Shown here: one piece after another, positions 7,476-15,096 of the stretch | Numbering within the stretch: the stretch's first letter is position 1 | Layout: every line of letters starts with the position of its first letter | Assembly: GCA_016200005.1 (NCBI GenBank) | Contig: JACQFP010000065.1 | Location: 1-37,703, forward strand | Source: Verrucomicrobiota bacterium | GTDB lineage: Bacteria; Verrucomicrobiota; Verrucomicrobiia; Limisphaerales; PALSA-1396 | Direction: 5' to 3' | Length of the DNA stretch: 37,703 nucleotides | The notes under the pieces: generated by a model | What the model saw: the letters and a program-made list of their open reading frames with translations, nothing else | Told to the model about the DNA's origin: nothing | Database searches by the model: none | Translations under genes and position numbers: made by a program

Positions 7476-8303
7476 CTATTGACCTTCTGGAGATCCCGGA
7501 GTTAGCTCCGTTGGGGGTAATGGAGGAAGCTCTCCAGCGGCGACTTGAGCCTTCGTCCGCTCCCGCTCCACTTCCATGAGAATAATTTGGGTCTCTGGAG
7601 TCATGGGGGGCTGATGTTCGGCCACGCTCGTCGGGATGCCAGGCGACTCACGCAGTTGCCGCGTTGGGATGGATGGCAAACTGTTGTTGGCCAGATTGAC
7701 TCCGGCTGCCGCCGGGTTGGGATTGTTGCCGCCCGTGGCAAAGCGATTATAGGTGCTCACGCCCTGGTTCAACCCAGCACTCGGGCTTGGCGGAGCGACT
7801 GCGCCGGGACGCACAGGCGTTGCGCCGAGCGCTGCGCCAGGCGGTGCGCCGGGCACTGCGGGAGGCGGCGTGCTGGCGAGCTTGACGCCGTTGTTCTTGA
7901 AATCGATGTCCATCGGTTCACCGGCGTTTTTAATTTTCACGCGACCCGCCTTTTCGTCGATTTCCACGACTTCAATGATGCCTTCGCGTTGACCTTCGAC
8001 CATGATGAACGATTCCTCCTTGCCCGGCGGCGTTCCCGGTTTGGCCGGCTCCTTCCATTGCAAGATCGCGCGTTTGGGAGAAAGAATGGTCGTGATGCCA
8101 GCGAGCTTCACCTCCGTGGCCGGCATGACGGCGGGTGGTGGCGGCACAATGGGCGGTGGTGGCTTAATGCCAAAGACATTGCGTTCAATGATGACATTGT
8201 AGGGATTCTCCTTGGCATCGGTCACCACCGCCTTGACGCCGGTGCTGAACAGAAGTCCGCCAAGCAAACCAATGGTTGTTATTTCGCTGCACTTCATGGT
8301 CAT
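7476..8303 (-). CDS. GspC-like, proline-rich exported protein
   Basis: The 275-residue product begins with an N-terminal hydrophobic segment (about 8-25), then Asn-Pro-Tyr-Asn-Val-Ile-Ile-Glu-Arg-Asn-Val-Phe-Gly-Ile followed by poly-proline. This resembles the homology-region start of GspC/PilP-type type II secretion proteins, where an x-x-Arg-Asn-x-Phe-Gly-Leu motif precedes a small beta domain. The middle (about 55-120) is a beta-rich stretch with Val-Glu-Val-Asp-Glu-Lys-like turns. The rest is Pro/Ala/Gly-rich, low complexity, and ends acidic. No PDZ domain is present. ATG 8303 is chosen for an AGGA 11-12 bases upstream; ATG 8297 and a GTG at 8333 are alternatives. The link to secretion is inferred from motif shape only. 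Confidence 0.65.
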   Translation of the reverse strand: MTMKCSEITTIGLLGGLLFSTGVKAVVTDAKENPYNVIIERNVFGIKPPPPIVPPPPAVMPATEVKLAGITTILSPKRAILQWKEPAKPGTPPGKEESFIMVEGQREGIIEVVEIDEKAGRVKIKNAGEPMDIDFKNNGVKLASTPPPAVPGAPPGAALGATPVRPGAVAPPSPSAGLNQGVSTYNRFATGGNNPNPAAAGVNLANNSLPSIPTRQLRESPGIPTSVAEHQPPMTPETQIILMEVERERTKAQVAAGELPPLPPTELTPGSPEGQ

Positions 8304-8424
8304 ATGATAGTCGATTCCTATTGCCAACACCACTGCGAATTCAAAGTTGCAGAATTATTAGGCTGCGAAAGAACAAAAACACCAGGCCGTCCGGCGCGAC
8401 GTTCTTCCGGTCCAAACTCCGCAA

Positions 8425-9513
8425 TCAATAGGCCGCCTGTACGCCTTTGACCGAGCGTTTTTGCATCCACGGCATCAAGCTGCGCAAGCGCGCCCCGACT
8501 TTTTCAATGGAATGATTCTCGCCCTTTTTGAGCAAGGCGTTGTAGGTTTTGTAACCACCTTTGTATTCCGCCACCCAGCCTTTTGCGAACTTGCCGGATT
8601 GGATGTCCTTGAGCGCGGCCTTCATCCGCCGCTTCACGCTGGCGTCGATGATCTTCGGGCCGACGGAGACATCGCCCCACTTGGCGGTTTCCGAAATTGA
8701 AAATCTCATGCCGCTGATGCCGGCCTCGTTCATCAAATCCACAATCAACTTCAATTCGTGCAAACATTCGAAGTATGCCATCTCCGGTTGATAACCCGCC
8801 TCGACCAGCGTTTCGTAGCCGGCCTGCACCAGCGCCGTCGTACCCCCGCACAACACCGTCTGCTCGCCGAACAAATCCGTCTCGGTCTCTTCCTTGAAGG
8901 TGGTTTGCAGCACACCGGCACGAGTCGCGCCGATGCCCTTGGCCCACGCCAGCGCGACTTTCTTCGCTTGCTTGCCCCGTGGAGTAGCCGTGTATTCAGC
9001 GTCCGACATGGGCGAGGTTTTTACTCCACGGGGCGAGCTCGGGTTTTGATAAACGGCGATCAGCGATGGCACGCCCTTGCCTTCGAGATACTGGCGACGC
9101 ACAATATGCCCCGGACCTTTCGGCGCGACGAGAATGACATCTACATTCTTGGGTGGAACGATGGTCTTAAAATGAATTGAAAACCCGTGCGAGAACAACA
9201 GCGTCTTGCCTTTGGTCAGATTCGGCGCGATGTCTTTTTCGTAAATGGCGGGCTGCTTGGTGTCCGGCAACGCCACAAAAATCACATCGGCGCGCCGCAC
9301 GGCTTCCGCCGTGGCAACAACTTCAAACCCCCTTTCCTTCGCCACGGGAATCGATTTGCTGCCCGCGTAAAGTCCAACGATCACCTTGAGGCCGCTCTCT
9401 TTGAGATTGAGCGCGTGGGCGTGTCCTTGCGAGCCGAAGCCGAGAACAGCGAGGGTTTTGTTTTGTAACGCGCCGAGATCGGCGTCTTTGTCCGTGTAAA
9501 CTTTTGCAGGCAT
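8425..9513 (-). CDS. ilvC: Ketol-acid reductoisomerase with palindromic-element insertion
   Basis: IlvC isomerises and reduces acetolactate and acetohydroxybutyrate with NADPH and Mg2+ in valine, isoleucine and leucine synthesis. The 362-residue product is a class I enzyme. It has Gly-Phe-Gly-Ser-Gln-Gly-His-Ala at 25-32, the Pro-Lys-Gly-Pro-Gly-His segment at 131-136 and the metal-binding [11 protein letters not shown] block near 208-218. Class I enzymes are usually about 330-340 residues. The excess is at about 157-182, between Ala-Val-Tyr-Gln and Lys-Lys-Val-Ala-Leu-Ala, where homologues have a short loop. That extra DNA is a palindrome (8974-9034). The reading frame is intact and all catalytic motifs are present, so activity is likely. 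ATG 9513 gives the family start. It is third in an operon with ilvN and a small membrane protein. Confidence 0.95.
   Translation of the reverse strand: MPAKVYTDKDADLGALQNKTLAVLGFGSQGHAHALNLKESGLKVIVGLYAGSKSIPVAKERGFEVVATAEAVRRADVIFVALPDTKQPAIYEKDIAPNLTKGKTLLFSHGFSIHFKTIVPPKNVDVILVAPKGPGHIVRRQYLEGKGVPSLIAVYQNPSSPRGVKTSPMSDAEYTATPRGKQAKKVALAWAKGIGATRAGVLQTTFKEETETDLFGEQTVLCGGTTALVQAGYETLVEAGYQPEMAYFECLHELKLIVDLMNEAGISGMRFSISETAKWGDVSVGPKIIDASVKRRMKAALKDIQSGKFAKGWVAEYKGGYKTYNALLKKGENHSIEKVGARLRSLMPWMQKRSVKGVQAAY
8974..9034. repeat. Palindromic element inside ilvC
   Basis: Perfect 13-base inverted arms GCCCCGTGGAGTA (8974-8986) and TACTCCACGGGGC (9022-9034) flank a 35-base centre. The element is read in frame on the minus strand as about 20 residues flanked by two Pro-Arg-Gly copies, one from each arm. 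It coincides with the stretch of IlvC that homologues lack. Confidence 0.9.
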
Positions 9514-9579
9514 TGTTTGGTTGACAGTTGAGTGTTGAGGTTCAGTGTAACGTTTTTGATAATTCAACGGCGTAGCTAT

Positions 9580-9750
9580 TTATTTCCGTTCGTCAGGCCG
9601 GCGCGTCGCCGCGAAGTAGATCACGTAGAGCCACGACAAGAAACCGTGGAGAATGGACCACAGAATCGATCGGTTGCGCGTCCATGAGGCCACCACCGCA
9701 ATGACGGTGCCCAAGCCGACACCGATTTGGTATGTGATTTGATGGTCCAT
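9580..9750 (-). CDS. Small membrane protein between ilvN and ilvC
   Basis: A 56-residue frame runs from ATG 9750 to TAA 9580-9582. It has two hydrophobic stretches, one at about 9-21 and another at about 28-47 containing Ile-Leu-Trp-Ser-Ile-Leu-His-Gly-Phe-Leu-Ser-Trp-Leu-Tyr-Val-Ile-Tyr-Phe, with a basic Thr-Arg-Asn-Arg linker and an Arg-rich tail. It starts 12 bases after the ilvN stop and ends 66 bases before the ilvC start, all on one strand, so co-transcription is likely. From memory, similar Trp/Tyr-rich two-helix proteins of this size occur in related bacteria, which I cannot check here. No function is known to me. Confidence 0.75.
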   Translation of the reverse strand: MDHQITYQIGVGLGTVIAVVASWTRNRSILWSILHGFLSWLYVIYFAATRRPDERK

Positions 9751-9762
9751 CGGCGAGAATGC

Positions 9763-10236
9763 TCATTTGCGCGGCATCGCCACCTTGCCAGTGCGGGTCA
9801 AATCAATCACGCCAAAGGTCTTCATCAAATCAAGGAACTTTTCCACTTTGCTTTCGTTGCCGGTGACTTCGATGGTCATGCTCTTGGGCTGCACATCCAC
9901 AATTTTGGCGCGGAAAATATCTGTGATTTGCATGACTTCGGGGCGCGTCTTGGAATCCACGCCGACTTTCACGAGCACCAACTCGCGATCCACGTATTCG
10001 CCCTCCCGGAAATCCTGCACCTTGAGCACTTCCGTCAGCTTGTTGAGTTGCTTGACGATTTGCTCCAGCGTGGCGTCGTCGCCCCGCGTGACGATGGTCA
10101 TCCGCGACGTGGTTGGGTCCTGCGTGGGTGCGACGTTGAGCGTGTCGATGTTGTAGCCACGACCGCTGAACAATCCGGCCACGCGCGTCAGCACGCCGAA
10201 CTTGTTTTCGACCAAGACTGAAATCGTGTGTCGCAT
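9763..10236 (-). CDS. ilvN: Acetolactate synthase small (regulatory) subunit
   Basis: The small subunit activates acetolactate synthase and confers feedback inhibition by valine. The 157-residue product opens with Arg-His-Thr-Ile-Ser-Val-Leu-Val-Glu-Asn-Lys-Phe-Gly-Val-Leu, followed by Arg-Val-Ala-Gly-Leu-Phe-Ser-Gly-Arg-Gly-Tyr-Asn-Ile, the ACT-domain signature of IlvH/IlvN. The C-terminal domain (about 80-157) is also complete. AGGA lies six bases before ATG 10236. The catalytic subunit ilvB is not in the window. It leads an operon with the 56-residue membrane protein and ilvC, and a sigma70-like promoter is visible upstream. Confidence 0.95.
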   Translation of the reverse strand: MRHTISVLVENKFGVLTRVAGLFSGRGYNIDTLNVAPTQDPTTSRMTIVTRGDDATLEQIVKQLNKLTEVLKVQDFREGEYVDRELVLVKVGVDSKTRPEVMQITDIFRAKIVDVQPKSMTIEVTGNESKVEKFLDLMKTFGVIDLTRTGKVAMPRK

Positions 10237-10262
10237 AAATTCCTGCCGTTAAACGGGGGCGC

Positions 10263-10291
10263 AAACTAACAGCCGGCGAAATCAGGGTCAA
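10263..10291 (-). promoter_or_regulatory. Likely sigma70-type promoter of the ilvN operon
   Basis: On the minus strand TTGACC (10286-10291) and TAGTTT (10263-10268) are separated by 17 bases, close to the sigma70 consensus. The -10 box lies about 27 bases before the ilvN start. I see no attenuator-like leader peptide between them. Confidence 0.5.
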
Positions 10292-10604
10292 CCCGCAAAT
10301 CATAAGCACCCATTGGTTTTCCGGAGCCGGCAATCCCGCCGCCATGGAGGCAGCGGAACAATTTCCTGTTTCTGGCGGGCGAATCCGCCTCCCGTCGGGG
10401 GGTGACAGTCGTCCAGCTTCTTGGCACACCCACCGAGCGAATCGACTTGGAAGGTTTTCAAATGTTCCCCGGTGGTACGGGCTTGCGACCGCCAGAGGGG
10501 TGTTGTCCGGTGCGGCAATTTCACATTGCAACCCACTGACAGCCTGCGCATAAACATTGCCCGGATCGGTGCACTGGAAAAGTCGAGGAGCGAACTTTGA
10601 GTCA
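10292..10604. other. Intergenic region between divergent ilvN and ThuA genes
   Basis: About 310 bases with no convincing gene. An open frame on each strand crosses it, but neither shows a recognisable domain, a start with a ribosome site or a plausible product. It probably holds the ThuA promoter and may include decayed or repeat-derived sequence. Confidence 0.5.
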
Positions 10605-11468
10605 ATGAACTTGCGATCGATAGAATATGTCGGCGCACTGTGCTTGGTGGGTTGGGCGGTGTGCCTGACCACGACGAACGCGGTGGCGGCCGGGGCTGGA
10701 TTAACGAAGATTGTGCTCATTGCCGGCACAAAAAGTCACGGACCGGGCGATCACGAGTACGAAAAGGGAGTAAAGCTGCTCAAGCATTGCCTTGATAGCT
10801 CGCCGAACGTCAAAGGCCTCCAGATGGAGATTCATCTCAACGGCTGGCCCAAAGACCCCGCGGTGTTGGAGGACGCGGACACAATCCTCATTTATTGCGA
10901 CGGCTCTGACCACGACGAGAAAGCTCACCCATTGTTGATCGGCGACCGGATGACGACCATCGACCGGTTGATGAAACGCGGCGTGGGCTTCATGGCCATT
11001 CATTACGCGGTTTTTATTCCAAGCAAAAAAGGCGGCGACCAGTATCTCGATTGGCTGGGCGGCTACTTTGATTACGAGCACGGACCGGCAGCGAACAAGT
11101 GGTTTTCCAAAATCGAAACGAAAATTTACGCAGTGCATCCGGCCACGCCGACGCATCCGATTGCGCGCGGCCTGGAACCTTTCGAAGTGAAGGAGGAATA
11201 TTATTTCAACATGCGCTTCCGCGAACCGGACGCACGGCGCATTCCCATTCTGACATTTGGTCGGGACGACAGCGATTCCGCTTCCGTCATTGCGTGGGCC
11301 GTGCAACGCGCGGATGGCGGTCGCGGGTTCGGTTACACTGGCGGACACTTTCAGAATAATTGGCAGAACGAAAACGTTCGGCGGATGGTGCTCAACGCAT
11401 TGCTTTGGACTGCCAAAGCGGAAGTGCCGCCCGGCGGTGTGGCATCCACCTTGCCCGCCGACGAATAA
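10605..11468 (+). CDS. Secreted ThuA-domain protein
   Basis: The 287-residue product has a signal peptide (about 1-29, ending near Ala-Val-Ala-Ala) and then a ThuA-like, class I amidotransferase-type fold. It shows Lys-Ile-Val-Leu-Ile-Ala-Gly-Thr-Lys-Ser-His-Gly-Pro-Gly-Asp-His-Glu, then Asp-Thr-Ile-Leu-Ile-Tyr-Cys-Asp-Gly, Gly-Val-Gly-Phe-Met-Ala-Ile-His-Tyr-Ala and Glu-Glu-Tyr-Tyr-Phe. The family is named for trehalose utilisation, but most PVC members are exported and probably act on sugars or their derivatives. The start at 10605 is chosen because it gives a clean signal peptide. In PVC bacteria ThuA genes often sit beside PQQ-type sugar dehydrogenase or haem-binding genes; here a fossil of such a gene follows. 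Confidence 0.88.
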   Translation: MNLRSIEYVGALCLVGWAVCLTTTNAVAAGAGLTKIVLIAGTKSHGPGDHEYEKGVKLLKHCLDSSPNVKGLQMEIHLNGWPKDPAVLEDADTILIYCDGSDHDEKAHPLLIGDRMTTIDRLMKRGVGFMAIHYAVFIPSKKGGDQYLDWLGGYFDYEHGPAANKWFSKIETKIYAVHPATPTHPIARGLEPFEVKEEYYFNMRFREPDARRIPILTFGRDDSDSASVIAWAVQRADGGRGFGYTGGHFQNNWQNENVRRMVLNALLWTAKAEVPPGGVASTLPADE

Positions 11469-11532
11469 CTGCACTCAGCGGAGCCCGCGCCTCCCGCCGC
11501 GAGGCCGGAGCTGATTTACGCGAAAGCGTTGA

Positions 11533-11804
11533 CACGTTGAAGCGACCGAACGGGAAGCCTTGGCAGCGACGCGCCGGCAACTGACCGCCTACCGATTAAA
11601 TCACCACGCGGCCTACGGCTCGCCACCGATGGACATCACACCGGTCAAGGTCCTGGCGGCCAAAGTCTCTGCGGATGCCAAACCTGTCCGATTGACCCTG
11701 CGGGAGCTTCGTCCGGGAAAAATTTGCGAATTGAACGCCAGGGACTCCGCGCCAAAGACGGTGGCGAAATGCTGCATCCCGTTGCCTATTACACCTTGGA
11801 TTGA
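11533..11804 (+). pseudogene. Fossil C-terminus of a PVC sugar dehydrogenase/haem-binding protein
   Basis: From about 11533 the frame reads residues ending in His-His-Ala-Ala-Tyr-Gly-Ser-Pro, then Thr-Pro-Val-Lys-Val-Leu-Ala-Ala-Lys-Val-Ser-Ala-Asp and a Thr-Leu-Arg-Glu-Leu-Arg-Pro-Gly segment. Near 11740 the similarity jumps to the -1 frame, giving Leu-Arg-Ala-Lys-Asp-Gly-Gly-Glu-Met-Leu-His-Pro-Val-Ala-Tyr-Tyr-Thr-Leu-Asp and TGA at 11802-11804. That tail is the characteristic end of large PVC membrane-bound dehydrogenase/haem-binding proteins. The rest of the gene is missing and one frameshift is present, so this is a remnant. It sits just after the ThuA gene, where an intact partner would be expected. 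Confidence 0.7.
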
Positions 11805-11987
11805 CTGACGGGCAACCGAGCGAGGCTGTCCGTCTATGCGATAAAAGGCCATTAACTTTTTATCGAGCGGCTGGGTGAGCGCAGGCCGCGTGCTCCCATT
11901 TTGCATCGGTATGAAGTGTGCTATGTTGATTCCAAGAAGTGGATTAACTCAGCCGGATCAGCATCCGAGGGAAGCAGAGGAAAAGGG

Positions 11988-12899
11988 ATGTCGCCGCTGT
12001 CAACAAGGACCGAAGAGATGGACCCGCGCCGCAAGAGCGCGTTGATCGTGGAAGGGGGTGCCATGCGAGGCGCATGGGCAGCCGGGGTTTTGGCTTTCCT
12101 TCATGAACACGGGGAGCGTGAATTCGATCTGGTCTATGCCGCTTCTTCCGGTGCCTGTTCGGCGGCCTATTTTGTGGCCGGCATGTTGGAGCCGGGCCTC
12201 ACCATCTGGCGGGAGTATGCGTGCAAGGCGGTTCGCAAAACTAATTTCCTCCGCCGCAAGCCGATCATCGATCTGGCCTACCTCGTCGATTACATCTTCA
12301 AGCAAAGCGTCCCCCTGTCGATCGAAGCCGTCCAAAAAGCGCGCTCGCGCTTCTACATTGTGTTGACCGATTGCGACACAGGTGAGCCGGTGTATTTCCA
12401 CGCTCGTGATGAACGGGTCTTTGATGCGCTGCGCGCCACGTCCTCGATGCCCTTGGGGACGGTTGGATTTGATTATGTTGATGGTCATCCTTTTGCCGAC
12501 GGCGGAGTCGCTGATCCTATTCCCATTCAGCGCGCCTTGCAAGATGGCGCAACCGACCTCACGGTGGTGCTCACCCACAACTCCAGCTTTCGTCTCAAAC
12601 CGATGCCGCGTTTTTTGGGCCGGCTGGCGTTTCCCAAATTCCCCGCGGTGGCGCGGGCGTGGACTGACCAACAACATCTGAAATACAATGCGGCGATGAA
12701 CCTGATCCAGCACCCCCCAACGGGTATCCGCCTCCGGGTGTTTCATCCGATGAAACCGATGCCGGTCGGCACCCTGACGATCGCGAAGAAGCGCATCCAC
12801 GCCGCCCTTTGTTTGGGGCGCGATGAGGCATTGCAGCAATTCGCGCTCACCGAACCAAGCGCACCCCCGCGGTTACCCGGCCTCCCTGCGGAAAAGTAG
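11988..12899 (+). CDS. Patatin-like phospholipase family protein
   Basis: Patatin-like proteins are Ser-Asp acyl hydrolases. In this 303-residue product the oxyanion-loop motif appears as Val-Glu-Gly-Gly-Ala-Met-Arg-Gly (about 21-28). The nucleophile elbow is Ala-Ala-Ser-Ser-Gly-Ala around Ser53, and the catalytic Asp lies in Phe-Ala-Asp-Gly-Gly-Val-Ala-Asp-Pro-Ile-Pro. The first Gly of the usual Gly-x-Ser-x-Gly is Ala here, a modest departure. The overall pattern resembles the YjjU-type bacterial branch. There is no signal peptide, so it is probably cytosolic. ATG 11988 is preferred because AGAGGA lies about nine bases upstream; ATG 12018 is possible and a longer frame from 11901 is unlikely. 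The substrate is unknown. Confidence 0.88.
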   Translation: MSPLSTRTEEMDPRRKSALIVEGGAMRGAWAAGVLAFLHEHGEREFDLVYAASSGACSAAYFVAGMLEPGLTIWREYACKAVRKTNFLRRKPIIDLAYLVDYIFKQSVPLSIEAVQKARSRFYIVLTDCDTGEPVYFHARDERVFDALRATSSMPLGTVGFDYVDGHPFADGGVADPIPIQRALQDGATDLTVVLTHNSSFRLKPMPRFLGRLAFPKFPAVARAWTDQQHLKYNAAMNLIQHPPTGIRLRVFHPMKPMPVGTLTIAKKRIHAALCLGRDEALQQFALTEPSAPPRLPGLPAEK

Positions 12900-12976
12900 T
12901 GTCCACGATTGTCGCACTTGAAGTCGTGACCACAATTTCAGGTGATTTTCCTGGTGGTTTGAAGCAACCTTCGCGC

Positions 12977-13357
12977 ATGAATTCAAAAGCTCCGACACCT
13001 CTGGGTTTTCAGCGATTAAAAGTCGTGGCGCTCGCCGTGGATGATTTTGCGCGCGCCAGCCAGTTTTATGGCCAGACGCTGGAGTTGCCACCGGCGTTCG
13101 AAGGCAACGAACAGGTCGGTTATCTGCTCGGTCAAACGATCTTCATGCTGAAAACCAATTGGTACGCGCCGCCGACCCAGCAGCCCAATCCGCGAATCAC
13201 CATCGCCGTTGACGATGCGCGACCGACAGAGAAGGCGTTGGCGGCGCGGGGTGTTCGCGTCGCCGATGCCGTGGCGCTCCTTGACGATTTTTACGTCGGC
13301 AGTTTCCTGGACAGCGAAGGCAACAAGTTTTGGTTCTGTTCGCCCGCTAATCCGTAA
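12977..13357 (+). CDS. VOC (glyoxalase/bleomycin-resistance fold) protein
   Basis: The 126-residue product has two beta-alpha-beta-beta-beta modules of the vicinal oxygen chelate fold. Leu-Lys-Val-Val-Ala-Leu-Ala-Val-Asp-Asp-Phe-Ala-Arg-Ala-Ser-Gln-Phe-Tyr begins the first and Ile-Thr-Ile-Ala-Val-Asp-Asp the second. It closes with Phe-Leu-Asp-Ser-Glu-Gly-Asn-Lys-Phe-Trp-Phe, a typical VOC end. VOC members include glyoxalases, dioxygenases and resistance proteins, and the substrate cannot be told here. ATG 12977 is chosen; a GTG overlapping the patatin stop at 12899 would add 26 unlike residues. Confidence 0.85.
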   Translation: MNSKAPTPLGFQRLKVVALAVDDFARASQFYGQTLELPPAFEGNEQVGYLLGQTIFMLKTNWYAPPTQQPNPRITIAVDDARPTEKALAARGVRVADAVALLDDFYVGSFLDSEGNKFWFCSPANP

Positions 13358-13374
13358 GGATGCAGACCGACGAA

Positions 13375-13414
13375 CCCTTACCCTCTTCCCGTCGGACGGG
13401 CAGGGATTGAGGGG
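13375..13414. repeat. Intergenic palindromic repeat (CCCTCTCCCC family)
   Basis: The 40-base stretch starts CCCTTACCCTCTT and ends with AGGGATTGAGGGG, enclosing a perfect hairpin CCCGTC (13388-13393) / GACGGG (13395-13400). It is a shorter, diverged relative of the nested palindrome inside miaB at 19538-19600. It lies between the ends of two convergent genes and ends six bases before the stop of the isomerase gene. Confidence 0.75.
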
Positions 13415-13419
13415 CCGGT

Positions 13420-14235
13420 TCAAATTGAGAAGCTGCGCTTCAAATACTCCAGGCTCTTGGTCGCGATAACCTCTGGTCCTTCGTCGAAATTAAACACCTC
13501 GACCGAGACGAATCCGTTATAGCCGACCTCCTTCAACGCGGCGGCGATGGGCCTGAAATCCACATCGCCGAAACCCGGGCCTTTCAGATTCTTGTCGTTG
13601 GCGTGGAAGTAGGCGAAGTGCGGCCACGACTCGCGGATGATTTGGGGGATCGGCTTGGCTTCCGAACACATCGCCTTCACGTCGAGGATGATTTTGAAAT
13701 GTGGCGTGTGCAGTTGCTGGACGAACCGGATCGCCTCGGCGGCGGTGTTGATGAAGTTGGTTTCCGCCGGCGCAAGCGGCTCGAAACAAATGGTTATGGC
13801 CCGTTGCTCCGCGCGCATCACCGGTTCGCGGAACACCGCCGTCGCCCAGTCCCACGCCTGCTGCGGTGAAACGCCGTCGATGATATTGCGCTGTTTCGGC
13901 GAACCGACGACGACGATGCGTCCGCCGAGATTGGCGCAGAAATCGACCAGGTCGCAAAAATATTTCGCGGTTTTCTGCCGGACGGCGATGTCGGGATGCG
14001 TGACGTACATCCCTTCCGCCTGCGCCAGCACCCAATGAATGCCGGAGATCGTGATGCCAATCCGTGCGGCCGCATCACGAATCCGTTTCCGTTCGGCGGC
14101 TGAAATGTCGGTCACGTATTTGGCAAGCGTGAACGGCGCAATCTCGATAGCGTCGTAGCCGACTTTCTTGGCGAACGCCATCGAGTCCTCAATCTTCCAG
14201 TCCTTGAAAATCTCGTTGCAGATGCCGAATTGCAT
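13420..14235 (-). CDS. Sugar phosphate isomerase/epimerase (xylose isomerase-like TIM barrel)
   Basis: This 271-residue protein belongs to the AP-endonuclease-2/xylose-isomerase-like barrel superfamily. It opens with Phe-Gly-Ile-Cys-Asn-Glu-Ile-Phe-Lys-Asp-Trp. A metal-site Glu-Pro-Leu-Ala-Pro-Ala-Glu-Thr-Asn-Phe segment is near 150-159, and Ile-Ile-Leu-Asp-Val-Lys-Ala-Met-Cys-Ser-Glu is near 180-190. Ala-Tyr-Phe-His-Ala-Asn-Asp-Lys-Asn near 208-216 and Val-Ser-Val-Glu-Val-Phe near 245-250 complete it. The Glu/Asp/His/Glu set expected for metal binding is visible. Members isomerise or epimerise free sugars or hydroxypyruvate; which one cannot be told. There is no signal peptide, so it is cytosolic. 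It is divergent from the pseudopilin gene. Confidence 0.88.
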   Translation of the reverse strand: MQFGICNEIFKDWKIEDSMAFAKKVGYDAIEIAPFTLAKYVTDISAAERKRIRDAAARIGITISGIHWVLAQAEGMYVTHPDIAVRQKTAKYFCDLVDFCANLGGRIVVVGSPKQRNIIDGVSPQQAWDWATAVFREPVMRAEQRAITICFEPLAPAETNFINTAAEAIRFVQQLHTPHFKIILDVKAMCSEAKPIPQIIRESWPHFAYFHANDKNLKGPGFGDVDFRPIAAALKEVGYNGFVSVEVFNFDEGPEVIATKSLEYLKRSFSI

Positions 14236-14372
14236 GGCGCGAGTTTCAAAGTTGGGGGTTCAAAGTTCAAGGCGAATGCGTGGGGCTCATGCCAGTTGCT
14301 TGAAATTCACTCGCCACCGGATTTGTTTGGCGGTATTCATGCGGGAAGCTTTGCGGCATGTGGAGTGCTTGA

Positions 14373-15029
14373 ATGGACTCAAGCCAGCTTATGAACAAAA
14401 GATCAGCCAACAACCAGATCAAAGCTTTCACTTTGATTGAGTTGCTCGTGATCATCTTGACGATCGCTATGTTGGTCGTGTTGATCTTTTCAGGGACTGC
14501 GCGGGCTAAACGTGAGTCTTTGCGGAATCAATGTATCAACAACCTGAAACAGGTGGGGTTGGCTTTTAGACTTTGGGGCAACCTATGTCCAATGGCCGTC
14601 TCCACGAACAATGGCGGAACTTTAGAATTCGTTGGTACCGGTGAAACATTTCGACATTTTCAAGTTGTCTCGAATGAGTTGATGTCACTCAATGTTGTTA
14701 CTTGCCCGGCTGACGTTCGTCGCCCGCCTAAAAGTTTTGTCTCCGATTTTTCCAACGCGAATGTCAGCTACTTTGTCGGCGTCGATGCCGATGAAAATCA
14801 GCCAGAGATGCTTTTGTCTGGGGATCGCAATGTCATCAACGGGACCGCACCAACGAATGGAATGTTGACACTGACAACTAATAATCCCGCGCGTTGGACC
14901 AAGGCGATGCACAAGCGCGAGGGAAATGTTGGCCTGGCCGATGGCCACGTGCAGCGCGTGGACATTCCCGGATTGCAGAAGTTGATCGAGCACACGGGTG
15001 TTGCGACAAATCGAATCAGTCTGCCTTGA
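14373..15029 (+). CDS. Type II secretion-like pseudopilin with H-X9-DG motif
   Basis: The 218-residue product carries a prepilin-type N-terminus: after a short basic leader comes Lys-Ala-Phe-Thr-Leu-Ile-Glu-Leu-Leu-Val-Ile-Ile-Leu, with Glu+5 intact and a hydrophobic helix. This implies cleavage and methylation by a prepilin peptidase. Downstream Cys-Ile-Asn-Asn-Leu-Lys-Gln-Val-Gly-Leu-Ala fits PVC pseudopilins. His-Lys-Arg-Glu-Gly-Asn-Val-Gly-Leu-Ala-Asp-Gly near the end is a textbook H-X9-DG processing-associated motif. The residue before Phe is Ala instead of the usual Gly, which is atypical. GGAG lies seven bases before ATG 14373; ATG 14391 is an alternative. Such genes are numerous in Verrucomicrobiota and of unknown exact function. 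Confidence 0.9.
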   Translation: MDSSQLMNKRSANNQIKAFTLIELLVIILTIAMLVVLIFSGTARAKRESLRNQCINNLKQVGLAFRLWGNLCPMAVSTNNGGTLEFVGTGETFRHFQVVSNELMSLNVVTCPADVRRPPKSFVSDFSNANVSYFVGVDADENQPEMLLSGDRNVINGTAPTNGMLTLTTNNPARWTKAMHKREGNVGLADGHVQRVDIPGLQKLIEHTGVATNRISLP

Positions 15030-15096
15030 ACCCGGCGTGGTGCAAGTCGTCTGCCCGCTTGACTTTGTCCCTTCACCGTTTAGCTTTCGCCTAGCT

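Noticed and set aside
7545-8450. A 301-codon open frame on the plus strand over the GspC-like gene
   Set aside because: It is the mirror of a Pro/Gly-rich gene, has no domain signature and no ribosome site.
10344-10553. A 69-codon open frame between ilvN and ThuA
   Set aside because: No family similarity or signal sequence, and the opposite strand is equally open; it is probably decayed or repeat-derived DNA.
14242-14273. TTCAAAGTT word repeats upstream of the isomerase gene as an operator
   Set aside because: They are loose direct repeats of a low-complexity word without symmetry, more likely another intergenic repeat fragment than a regulator site.
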